In this document: positions 12,841 through 24,500 of the stretch, one piece after another | Numbering within the stretch: the stretch's first letter is position 1 | Layout: the number at the start of each line of letters is the position of its first letter | Assembly (NCBI GenBank): GCA_037951165.1 | Contig: JBBDHG010000061.1 | Location: 7,437,001 to 7,501,000, forward strand | Source: Lophius americanus | Taxonomy: Eukaryota > Chordata > Actinopteri > Lophiiformes > Lophiidae | Length of the DNA: 64,000 nt | Reading direction: 5' to 3' | Translations under genes and position numbers: made by a program | The notes under the pieces: generated by a model | The model's input: the letters and a program-made list of their open reading frames with translations, nothing else | What the model was told of the DNA's origin: nothing | Databases searched by the model: none

Positions 12841-13500
12841 AAGGCAACTTTATTTATTTAGCACATTTCAGCAGCAGGGCAATTCAAATTGCTTTATGCA
12901 AACAATCAAGAGCTTTAGAACAAAGTGCAAAATAACATTAAGACATTGTTAAAATATAGTTAGAAAAACAACATTTAGAAAGATTACAAAAATATTTTTT
13001 AAACAGGCTGAAATCTTTTTAATTAATTAATAAAATCTAGATTATAAACTAATTATCTGTCTAAACCCTTTCGATCTCCAACATAATTCAGTGTTCTCCT
13101 AAACAGTATTGTATAGGACAGCCAGACATGACAATAGTTTTAAAAACCTGATAAAAGGCGGCAGAGAATAAGAACGTCATAAGCTCTGATTTAAAAGTAC
13201 TGAGAGTTTGGGCGGTCCTGCGGTTTTCTTGGAGCTTGTTCCAAATATTGGTGCATAAAAACTGAAAGCTACATGTTTGGTTCTGACTCTGGGGACACTG
13301 AGCAGACCTGATCTGGATTACCTGGGAGGTCTGGACTGTTCAAACACAGCAGAAAATCAGAGATTTATTAAACTGTTTAGTGCAGCAGCAGGATTTTGAA
13401 ATCAATTCTCTGAGAGACTGATATGATCCGCTTTCTTGGTCTTAGTGAGGCCTTTAGCAGCAGCGTTCTGACCCAGCTGCAGCGTCTGAGGTAATTAGTG
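12841..13500 (-). repeat. unclassified fish interspersed repeat abutting the LINE relic
   Basis: The text around 12846-12898 (AACTTTATTTATTTAGCACA, then GGGCAATTCAAATTGCTTTA) and 13150-13490 (GAACGTCATAAGCTCTGATT, GGAGCTTGTTCCAAATATTG, AGCGTTCTGACC) has the look of a frequent fish interspersed repeat. It meets the next LINE fragment at about 13500. Orientation is a guess based on the neighbouring LINE. No coding capacity. Confidence 0.4.
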
Positions 13501-13504
13501 CCAG

Positions 13505-14690
13505 AATGTTATTTAATTGTTGAAAATGTGTATTTTAGCCAAGAATGGAAGATTTGATATTGGTCTGTAATTATTTAGGACATCCAGATTGTTCTTTTTG
13601 AGGAGTGGTTGGATGACGGCAGTTTTCAGGGCATGAGGGGAGACTCCTGAAACAAAAAAGATGTATTGACCATCAGTAAAATCTCTGGGACAATGCAATC
13701 TGAAACTTTTTTGAAAAAGCCTGCTGGTAGAAGGTCGAGGCAAAAGGAGGAGGATTTTAGGTGTTGTATAATGTCTTCCAGGTATGTCTGGTTTATTGAA
13801 TAAAGTTGTGTCATGTGTTTTGAACCAGGTTTAGGGGACACAAGGGCAACAAACATCTTGTACCTGGCAAGGAGGAACTGACTGCTTGTCGGATTTTGTG
13901 AATTTTGTCTGTGAAAAAGGAGGAAAATTCATTGCAGGCCCTGGTAGATGGAAGTTCAGAGACTACTGACACTGAAGGGTTTGTTAGCCTGTCAACAGTA
14001 ACAAACAGGGCAGGTGCATTTTAGTTCATCTTGGTGACGATTATCCGAGAAAAAGGTCTGCCTAGCATTTCTCTCTTTATAGAAGTCATAATGAACTTGT
14101 AAATTTGTTTGCCTGCACTGACGTAAAGTTTTTCAACAGTCTCTTTTTTCAGTTCTTACTAAGATGGCTTTTCTCCATGGTGATTTTTTCTTCACTGTGG
14201 TGGGTGCAATTGTATCAATAACATTTGTAATCTTAGAATTTAAATGATCTACAAGTTCATTGACAGACGCCAGGGGACGGTGGTTGTGGAAGAGAGTGTC
14301 TGAATAAATTGTTTACTGGTGTAAAACAATTAGTCCAGGGATACATCTTTTTTCTAATGACCTCTGTCTGATAGTTTCTCTGCACAGGGAGTATGCTCTA
14401 AAGGAAGACAGGAATGATCAGACAGAGCAACATCCATCACTAAAACCTTGGAATTGTTGAGACCCTTTGATATTATTAAGTCCAAAGTGTGTTCCCTATT
14501 GTGAGTGGGCTCGATCACATGTTGTCTCTGTCCACAGGTAAAGTTAGCAATTAAATAAGAGAATCCGAAATAGTGAATTTCTTCACTGGATGTCCAGTAT
14601 GAGCGGTTACAGAAAATGAATGACTGAATCAATGATTGTCCAGAGCATGTTCAGACAGAGACTCTCCTACTTTCTCTAGCTAGTGCTGTG
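13505..14690 (-). mobile_element. L2-type LINE relic on the - strand (endonuclease end plus start of reverse transcriptase)
   Basis: Reading the - strand from 14632 down, a first frame gives PTHNREHTLDLIISKGLNN and DVALSDHSC, the C-terminal half of an APE endonuclease including the catalytic SDH motif. Further down, frames at 13856-13626 and 13743-13513 give LEDIIQHLKSSSFCLDLLPAGFFKK and then GVSPHALKTAVIQPLLKKNN with NNYRPISNLPFLAKI, the start of the reverse transcriptase. The element stops there; the catalytic YADD region and 3' end are missing. Frameshifts confirm that it is dead. Confidence 0.8.
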
Positions 14691-14989
14691 ATGGAGCCTG
14701 AGGTGAATTATGCAAATAATTTTACTTCTATTTTAACATACTTCCATGTTAACTCTGCATCACTCTCTTTCTTCCTATCAGAGCAGACGAGTGGCTAATT
14801 AAATGTCTTGAGTGCAGGCTGCCTGCCTGCTGTTCCAATATTATTGCCCATTGCCCCCGGCTGATGGTGACCCTCTCTTACCTGGATGCCCTAAGCAAGC
14901 ACGTAGTCCGGCATAAATAATGGACACAGTATAAAACCAAAGCGCTCAAAAAAGCTTTCTTTTTTTTTTTTTTAAATGTAGTGACACAT

Positions 14990-15125
14990 GTAACATCACC
15001 AGAGTTTCATCCTCTCTAAGGTATGCCAAAACCCTACCTCTGAATATAACTTTATGCCGTTCCGTCCATTAGTTTTCCAGTGAACTTGGTCTCAAACAAA
15101 CAAAAAGCAAAAGGATCGGACAAGA
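14990..15125 (-). repeat. possible second copy of the 11805 repeat, next to the msn promoter
   Basis: The reverse complement has a GTTTGTTTGAG tract, then GGAAAACTAATGGACGGAA with GCATAAAG, then a GGTAGGGTTTTGGCATACC block. Order and spacing resemble 11860-11975. Similarity by eye is modest. It ends less than 100 bases before the msn core promoter. Confidence 0.35.
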
Positions 15126-15199
15126 AATTGCACAGGGTTAAAACATAACCTCCTTCCTACACGCACACACGTACACGTAAACACACGCACACAAATCTG

Positions 15200-15345
15200 T
15201 AGCGGCGGCCATGATGACGCAGCTTATTGGGCGGAGTCAGACGGAGCCTCTCCTCCAGTCTGGCTGGCTGCTGTCCTGTCATTGGCCTGGGTGTGGTCTT
15301 TGCAGTCCGGGTACCGTTAGCAGGAAATCTGTCTCCAGCTTTATT
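15200..15345 (+). promoter_or_regulatory. msn: msn core promoter region (TATA-less, GC box and CCAAT boxes)
   Basis: The sequence turns GC- and CpG-richer just upstream of the first msn exon. Visible elements are a CRE-like ATGACG (15214-15219), an inverted CCAAT box ATTGG (15226-15230) fused to a GC box GGGCGG (15229-15234), and a second inverted CCAAT box at 15281-15285. No TATA box is at a suitable distance. The start site is probably within about 15310-15400; it is not visible directly. Confidence 0.55.
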
Positions 15346-15552
15346 TCACATTAAGGCCAAACAAAGGAAAACAGTCTCTGTAGCGAACGGTTGAAAACGG
15401 TTCTTCGTATTTACGTTAAAAGTACCGTTAGCTTCCTCCTGACGGAAGTTATTCGACTTGCGGCGTTGTTCTGATGGGAGAAGTTCTCCTCTGCTCTCGC
15501 TAACTTGAAAACTTTTTTTCTTTGTCAAAGCTCACCCGAAAAGGAAGAAAAG

Positions 15553-15564
15553 ATGCCGAAGACG
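15553..15564 (+). CDS. msn: msn coding exon 1 (residues 1-4)
   Basis: The ATG in AAAAGATGCCG is followed by only four codons (MPKT) before the donor GTAAGA at 15565. A tiny first coding exon is the normal ERM gene structure, and the untranslated part of the exon precedes it. The translated start matches moesin exactly, which fixes the start codon. Confidence 0.92.
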
Positions 15565-18500
15565 GTAAGATTTAAAACAACATTAACGTTTTCATCTGAA
15601 ACCACCGCCATTTTCACTGCCTCTTTACCATCTTTACTGTAATATCAATCCAAATTCAGACTTATTGTTTGAACAGTGATAGTTATTAGTAACCTTAATA
15701 GAAAAGTAGTTGCATTGTTTTTTTCATATTAAGGCGTTAAAAATATTATTACAACCCCCCCCTAATACCCCTCAGTATAATCTCACGGAAAGTAGCTCGT
15801 GGGCTACTTTCCGTTATGTGTGCGCGTGCGCGCCGCCGCCCGTTTGTTCAATAAAATTAGCGCCAATCAGATCATCCATATTAAAGCTCGCGCTTAATGT
15901 TGCATCTTGCAAATATCTGTAAACGTCTCTCCGTCCGTAAAGATTCTAAAATCACATTTTGCCAGTCTGTGTCAAGCGGAAGCCGCCCTGTGGCTTGCAG
16001 CAGCAGTAGCAGACGTGCCCAAGGCCTCATTTTCAGTCTGGACTAACCAGGAGGGATTTGAAGTGTCATCAAGACCAGCTGTGCTGGCCAAATCTGGGCA
16101 AACCTAAAACAGGGAGGAGGGAAATGATGAGGTTATGACACCAGATTGCCACGATTTCGTTCAGATATGTGATAGGAATTGCAGAATCATCTTTAGTTCA
16201 ATAGAAATGTGCTGGTGAAGCTGTGAAAGAGAGATGGCAGATACTTTAGTCTCTCCTTCATTCAGGCAAACAAACCCACAAGTTCTAGCTCCTGGCTTCA
16301 AAACAGAAGTGAAAGTGTAAATATTAGATACCTTTACCAATAGGTTCATTAGGTTTGCCCCTAATGAGACTTGCTGGAATGTGGATTGGACTCTTGAATA
16401 TAGAAACAGTCTTCTCCACCATTTTTGTGCATCTCTTCCTCGGGTGTATTAGGCCGTTCAGAATAGAGACCAAGTCACTTGCAGAGCTTTTGGATAAACA
16501 TTTCTATATGAATGTGATTTTAAATACTTAAATACATGTGTGTATATCACTGCTGCTAGTATTATCTTGTATTGTGTGCCTTTCTTTTGCTACCAATACA
16601 GCTCTGTGATGTCTTTTCTGACATTTCTGTCATAACTAGCATTCACGTTTTTAGGAATTTCTACCACTGTAGCTCTTAAAGCTGACCTTCTTTTACAACC
16701 CTTTTAGTAGGTACCAACCACTACAGACCGCAAACAACAAAAAAGGCCAGCAATTTTGGAGATTCCCTGACGTAGTCGTCTAGCCATCACAATTTTCCCC
16801 TGAACAGTCCATCAGATCCTAGGTATTGCCTGCTTCTAACCCATGAGTTTGGGGACAAAATGTTCACTTACTGCCGAATGTGTCCCACCCACTGACAGGT
16901 GACATTGTAACAACATAATCAACGGTATCAATGCTGTCAGTGATGATATTATTATGGCTGTTCTATGTTATGTGAAAGCTAATTTCGGAATCCTGATTTT
17001 TGAACTTTTGAACCAGGGAACAGAAATACACTGGTTCCAGGGTTTGTTTCTGCATCCTTCCTGAACAATTTTCTTTGCCAGTACTTCCTTGATATTTGAT
17101 TTGCCAGGAGAAATGTTACAGCAGCCTAGTATTTAAGATATATTAACTACCCCTCTTCTTGCCAAAAGGAAGATGTAAAAATAATTAGTTAGTAGTCATT
17201 AAAGGAAATGTGCTGTTTGTTAGAAATCTGTAGTATTGTTGTTATGGGAGCAAAATTATATATGCAGTTAAGAAGTATTTTAGATGTTCTGTATAGTACT
17301 AAAGATAAAAAGTATTAACATTATTCCTAATCTATTCAATAATATGTTCAGCATTGGCTATATACTGTATATAAGATTAAAAATACACACATATATATAT
17401 GTGTTTGTATATGTATGTATATGTGTGTGTATATATACATATATTTATATTTGCATTTATGTGTTTTTAGTCCTCTTTAGTCGTCTTTGTGCTAAATCAC
17501 TGAAGAGTGCTGCTTGGACACCTTAGCAGAGTAGTAGAAACATAAAATAAGTATCAGCTACTGATGTAACAGCGGGAGAAGTTTGAAATGCGGACACTTT
17601 TTGTGGACAACGTAAATTATCTAGAGGAAGCAACAGGATGATTTATGACCAAAAGTTTATGTTTGACAGTAAGCTTTTGCACTCTTCAAAAGTGGTGTTG
17701 ATTTGTGTGTATCAGCACAAAAAATAAATTGCTTGTGCAAAGACATAATACACTGATGCTGTAAAGGTTAGAAATAGGATGTTCCGATGCGATGTTACCC
17801 CTTCACAAGTCCTGATTTCTTTTCTTAATGCCGCTGGTGGATGGTTGTATTATCGAGTAAACTCTTAAAACATAGACCTGTTGATTCAGTGATGTTTCCT
17901 CTGGTAAAGCTTGCGCAGCATGTCAATATGCAGGAGACAATGTATTTGAATTGAGTAATCTTCACACTGATTAAGCAAAACCTCCAAAGCTCACTCTCCT
18001 TGCAGTGAAAGTTGTGTACCCTATTTGTAGTCACACCCACGAGTAAATGACACACCTCTAAAAATAGACTAATATTGTGAAGTGATCCAGTTTTTAAAGG
18101 TAATTTTATATATTAATATGACTGGACATAAGTGTCCGAAGGACTTCTCTTGGTAGTGCTTCAATTTCCCAAGGAAAAGGAGTGACTCAAGTTTTTTGCC
18201 CTTACATCAGTTCCTTTCTGGTAATTTCCTCATCTGCAGCCTTATATGGACTTTCACATCACGGTCTAGCTGTTCTCCTCCCTACTTTCTCCTCAGACGC
18301 CATGCTCCTCTCTGGATTACACTGCAGCAGTGCAACAAGTTCAGGATGTGGCTCTAAATTTATCAGCAGTTAAAGCTTGAGAGAAGATATATTAGTTTAG
18401 CGCTTTTGGAATGTTAAAACGTTGCTGTTATGTGTAGCTGTGGTTTATTATATGCATTCTTAAGGCAGCACCCAATTTAAAACTACACTTTAGAAAGGTC

Positions 18501-21500
18501 AGATTTTTCCCATACACTCTGGAGACAAAATTAATACTCTGTTTATTGCTAAGATTTGACCCCATGTGTTTTGAAAATAATTAACCAGCTTTTAATGGAT
18601 CTAATAGCAGTCTTATTTTCCTGCTTTGAGTATGTACAATAGAATCATTTCAATATTAGCGCATACAATGAGTTTTATGTTGAACCAGTTATATATATTA
18701 ACAACTGTTAGTCATACTTCGACCGAAACAGCCCATTATTATCACACAAAATTTGAGCACAACTCACCATTTTAGCCCATTGTGTAGAATTCATAACTTC
18801 TTGTGAACAGAACCAAACCTTTAACAAGAATGCCCATCCAGAAATGGTAAATCGAAAGAGCCAGAGGTATGCAAGTACAGGATTAATTGAGCCTGTCGCC
18901 CACATAGCAGAGCAGATTAACAGTGGGTGGACGTAGAGGTGGAAAATAAACCACAATCCAAAACCTCTGAGGTTTTTACACAAATAGTTCAATATTCTTT
19001 CTGGATTTTGTGAAGTCAAACTTCTGAAAGTAAGTTGTTTGTTCTTATTAACCTCTACATTATTTTATACTTGTTTTATAATCTGTGTCTTCATTATAAT
19101 CATCTAATTTTTTTTGTAGCATATAAAATCCCAGTATAGATAACAGTTTTTAAATTGTGATAACAATAGAGATATATAAGTCAGTAAAAGGAAGGCATCT
19201 CATACAACTTTAAAACCAGTTCAGAAAGTGAAAATAATAGATGAATAGTCTAAGCACATCAGCATGGTGAGCATATTACTGCATACTGGAAGTAGAAGAG
19301 TTGTTGGTGTGTAAGAGGGGACCTATGGATCTACTGGTACTTTAGACTGACTTCTCACACATCAGTTAGATCTCCTCTTGGTAATCGCCGTTAGTTGCAG
19401 CAGGAAGAAATCAGGATTACTGTTTATCCATCGCTAAAGTTAGATGTAGTAACTACAGACCTGCTATTCTGTTTGTTCTCTTAAGTTTTAGAAGAAAAAG
19501 AAGCAGCAATATGAAAAGAAATTGGACAGAAAGAAGAAGGGCTTCAAATCTGGAAGAAAATAGTTTAAAGGAATAGTAACTTCTAACTGATAAATTACCA
19601 AGATGAATGGAATGAAGTGGGAAATGTGTACAAACTGGTGACAAGTTAGGAAGACATACGAATAGAAAAAATAACATCAAGACGACTGAGAGGATGAAGC
19701 CGCCGTATATATTTGTAAGTTGAATGCAAAGCTACCAGACCTCTGTTTCTTCCACAGTTGAGGTTATATGGTATGCATTAACAATATCTGCTATCAATCC
19801 CATTAAAATAACTTGGATACAACCGCACCTGGTACTTTTTCACGTCAACACAACATTAATCTATGTTAGTTGAGCATGTAGGTGGAACGTGTCTATCAGT
19901 GGGGAAATATTTTTATGAAAGTATTGATGACAGAATAAAACCGACTTGAAACTATGCTATACTAAACTGTCAGCAGGACGTATGAAAAACAGCTCATTTT
20001 AACAAAAGCTACCTAATTGAAGACCTGAAGAAGTCGGACAATTCTGAGGTCAAGGACTAGCAGCAGTAAGCAGCCACAATCAACATCACAGGTACAGAAC
20101 TACCAAAGCCACTGTCACCGCATAGCAACCCCAGGGACTTAAAGGCTACTCGCCTTGGGCTTCCAGAGTCTCTCCTGCATACTATGTAGAGGATTTTGCT
20201 GTCAGGCTATAGGTAAGATAAATGTGTGTTTGCCTCTGGCTTCCCTTCTGCAATGCTGATCTGATGTTGCTCCTCAGGCTTACCTTCCAGCAACCGTCTC
20301 CGTTTAGTAAATACTCCACCAACAGTTCATTTAATGGACATTTAAGCAAGTAGATAAATAACTAACTAAACTTTTGGGGTCGGTTTATCTAAAGTACACA
20401 ACAAACGAAGAAAGTTCTCCTTTCGCTCTATCGGTCCATCTGGCACACAGGTTTTTGCCCATTTCCCTCTTAATTGAGCTCAGTTGGCATCTGACTAGTT
20501 AAGCCCATGATTTCATGATATGCTAACAGGCTATTAGCCAATAATGCAGAAAGTCTTTTCGTAAAGAACGTGCCACTCTCTCTTTCAGATTAAAAGAAGT
20601 CGGTCCTCTAACATGTAATTAAAAATGTAATGTTTCTTTTTATGTTTTAGTCGAATCTAGTGGAAGTTTTATTTACAGGCAAAGTCAGTTCCATATTGGT
20701 TCAGCAATGCATAGATGAATTCTAAAGTATACCAGGATTTTCTTACTGTCAGAAAGTAAGTAATTGATGATAATAAATTTTTTTTAAACTAAACTGTGAT
20801 GAAATTATTAAGCTCTTGAATTTGCAGTTGCTGTCGGCAATCACCCAAATGCAAATACTTGTCAGAGAAAAAGTGCTAGTGAAACCAGCAAGAGAGCTCT
20901 TTTCCTATGCATGATTTGACACATTTCAGACAGTGTTCGTGGGAAACAGCTCTTCGAGATTCTTGTGTGTACAGTCCCCTGCTCAGAGAAAAAACTCATC
21001 CTCTTCACGATCCTCCCTCTTCCTGTCCACCAGTTAGTTCAATGTCATGTGAAGAAGCATCCAGAGCACAACGGCTAAAGTAGAAACTAGGTTGAATCAA
21101 GTCGCGGATGTTTTTACTTACTGGAGCTGAGTTTTTGTAAGGTTCATATATACCTGTTGGTTCACTGTAAACTCAGCCATATTTGTATTATTGCTACAGA
21201 AAACGTAAACATGATTTAGCGACGTCCAAACAAACTTCTTTTACACATCAGCTCGTTCTGAGGTAAACTGTTAACTGTCTGAGCTAAACTCTTTGCTGAG
21301 TACTGTTTGAAGTGATGAAGTTAAGCAGATTTTTCTTTTTTAAATCTTCAGACATTTGTTATTTAGATAACGTTTGATTTAGAGGCAGATGGTTACCATG
21401 GCTACAATCCATTCTTAAAGAGTTGTTGGCTTGAGTTGCGCACCTCATAAACTAAATAGTATGGGCCAGATTTGGCAACGGCCTTATATTTGTTTTCAAT

Positions 21501-24500
21501 ACATTCATTTTAAATATAAGGTCTGTGTTGTGATGCTTTAATCTTGCTTAAGTCACAGCAGCAAAAATTGAAATAAGCTGGCAGCATTTGTTTTTACCAC
21601 CTTCATTTTTTTACCACTTTCATTTTTGTACCACCTTCTGGTATCTCTTCATGGTGCTATTGTGGTCAACAGTACAATGATATAACGTGGGTAGGGGAAT
21701 GTCAGGGTGATGGTTAAATAGTGGGATGTCTTCTTATTGTTAAATGGGGATGTTGTCACAGTCCATGATGACGTGTAGGCCTGCTGCTCTTGGCTACACA
21801 TTATCTTTAAATCACACGTTTTCTTTCAGAAGTTTCACATCCTCTTTCTTGCAAGTGAACCTCTTTGTTTCCCGCAGAACACATTTTCACATTCCAGTCT
21901 TCTATCTTAGTCTAGTTGAGTTTTTCTGTTAGTTTCATGGTTACAGCGCATAGGTAGATTAAAACTAGTATTATTTCATGATTTATATTCCTACATGGTT
22001 ATATAGACATAAATATCAAAGTCATTCGGTTTGTATGTCCTGTACAGATAGAAATAACTACTATGGGATGGATTGTCCCTCATTTAATTTCAGACAATCA
22101 TGCTGACCACCAGATTATTGTCATACTTTTGATGACTCTATACATTTTTATGTAATACTGTCATTATATTAAAACTTAAATTTGACCCGTATTTTTGTAG
22201 CTTGTCAAATTGGATAATTATTAAGATTTAGTACAGGAATAGTTGGAAAGATTCTTTTACTACTTGGTATTTTAAAATGAAATAGCGATCTAGTTTTATA
22301 CCATATAATGTTAATGTTTAATAATGTTTACATATAGAACGATTTAATGTCAATGAACCGCGCCTAGTTTGTTTAAAAGGATAAATGTTACTTTTTGTAC
22401 ATCCTGTTATACACAATTAACATAAGGGGAGATGAAATCTGGTATCAGGGGCTTATAGTAGTTGTAAAACACAAGTTAATTTCATTCTTGAAGAAAGTTT
22501 CACAAGATATTCATCAAGCCAGAAACCATGTGTTCGGCTTGAAGCTGAAACCTCTCGAGGTGCATCGTCTTCAAGCCAAAAACAAGTCCAGTTGCTTTAG
22601 GTTCAAACCACATGGATTACAATGTCCTGGATGACTAAGAATCTACACAGAAAAAAAGTCTAAAAGAAACAAGAAAATTAACTCAAAGTAACACTAGCAG
22701 AGTTTGAGTCTGGAGTACATATTTGGTGTGACAGAACAGTTCAGAATAAGTCATGGAAACATGGCACGTGGGCCTGAGAGGGGTGTTTTCGAGCATTGGC
22801 TAATAATAGTGTGTTAAGTGTTTTTGAATTGTGGCCATGCGGGACACACCCTAACCAGGCAGAAACTGTGTGAGTCTAGTTCCTTTTTCATGCAACATTA
22901 GTAATTCTGACTCAGGAAATGAAACCGCTCATAGCCCAGCAGGGTGGTCATAAACTGAACTCTTCTCTGAACTACTGGAACATGTTTGTCAATGTTCAAG
23001 ATTGTTTTAAAGAGTGGTATGACTCATCATTTCTGCTGAACCTTGATCTGGGCTCAGATTGTGGGTTCACAACAGCTCTGGCTGCTGGTGATGACAGGAA
23101 GGGGACAAGTGTCCTGAGCAAAGGGAGTGCTGCTGACATAAATGGGAAAGAACGCAACTAATCATCCCTGCAACGGGGAAATAATGCATACCATTGTGGC
23201 TGAGGGTAGGCGTGGGCTCAGCCAGCACAGTTGTTTCCTAATTGCTCTCCATGCTGCTATCCTCTAAGAGAAAATGAGAAATGCCTGCATGTTAGGTTAC
23301 TAAGTTTAGAAACAATTTATACTCTGGACAACGTCATTACTTAAATTTTATTTATAATTATACAGCACACAATCATTTCATCTCACTTTAGTGAGGATTA
23401 CCTCTCAAACTAGTAAAACAGCTAAAACAGTTACCTGCAGAGGAAAACCCTACGGAATGAGCAGCTAAAGCAGGGCACTGTCAGTTTGTTTGATACATGG
23501 CAGGATGTAGGTCACTCTCAAGAGAGCTCAGTGTTCAGCATCAGGGCCTCACAATGTCAGCCACCGGAGGATGTGGTTACTTCCTGTAGATACGTTCTAT
23601 ACTGAGATAGAGCCAGATTGGCACGTTTGACACACACACACCTTGGGAGATATTAAAATACAAGACGTGATCTTCCAAGAATTCCCCGTGACATTTCTAA
23701 ATGTCATTTTCTTGATAGATGAAGGTTTGGTTGGCTGGTGGTATGCAGTCTGCCTAATTGGATTTATTGTTCAGTGTATGTGCTGAGGCATTTGAGTGCA
23801 TTCCAACCATCCCAAATGTTTAATTTAAGGATTGCATGTTATTATGTCATCTTTTATTTTATTGATTTGTGTCAAAAGCTCATTAAAGTTTTGACATGGA
23901 CAGTATTACCACCTGGAGACACCAGTTGAAAATTTTCCAATTCTTTTTACACTCTGTTCTGGATCATGTTAATAATGACTAACAAAGCTTTCTTTGAACA
24001 TCAGGTTTTGCTTTGCTTGATATATAAACGCTATCAATAGCAATTTAAATTGAAAAAAATCTGTAATTCTTCCAAATTTCTCTCCCTCAGATCAGTGTCA
24101 GAGTCACTACTATGGATGCTGAACTAGAGTTTGCCATTCAGCCAAATACCACTGGGAAACAACTCTTTGACCAGGTAGCAGAATCTTTTTAATCATGTTT
24201 TTTGCTTTCTTATGACAGGAAGCAAGCATAAGTAATGGATTGTTTTGTTAAATATTTTTATTTATTCATCCCTTTGCATACTTTAATGAGTTTGTTAGTC
24301 AGCATATAAGGAGTTCAATTAGCCTGGCACTGTAAACCAGAGTGTTGAAGAATAGAATATATGGACCTTTTTTTCTTAAGAGGATTTGTATCTAAATATT
24401 TATGGTGTTGAATGTAAATGTTTGTGAACTAAACAAACAAACAGACAGAACATGAGAAATTATTTTATCCATCTAAATTAAAAAAAATTCCCAACTATTT

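Larger units (their letters stand above)
15565..24090 (+). other. msn: msn intron 1 (8.5 kb) and its contents
   Basis: A long first intron containing a Tc1-like fragment (16694-16980), a TA/TG microsatellite (17383-17450) and one copy of a repeat also present at 42640-42835. The remainder shows no coding exon or RNA gene that I can support. Long first introns of cytoskeletal genes often carry enhancers, but none is identifiable here by eye. Confidence 0.8.
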
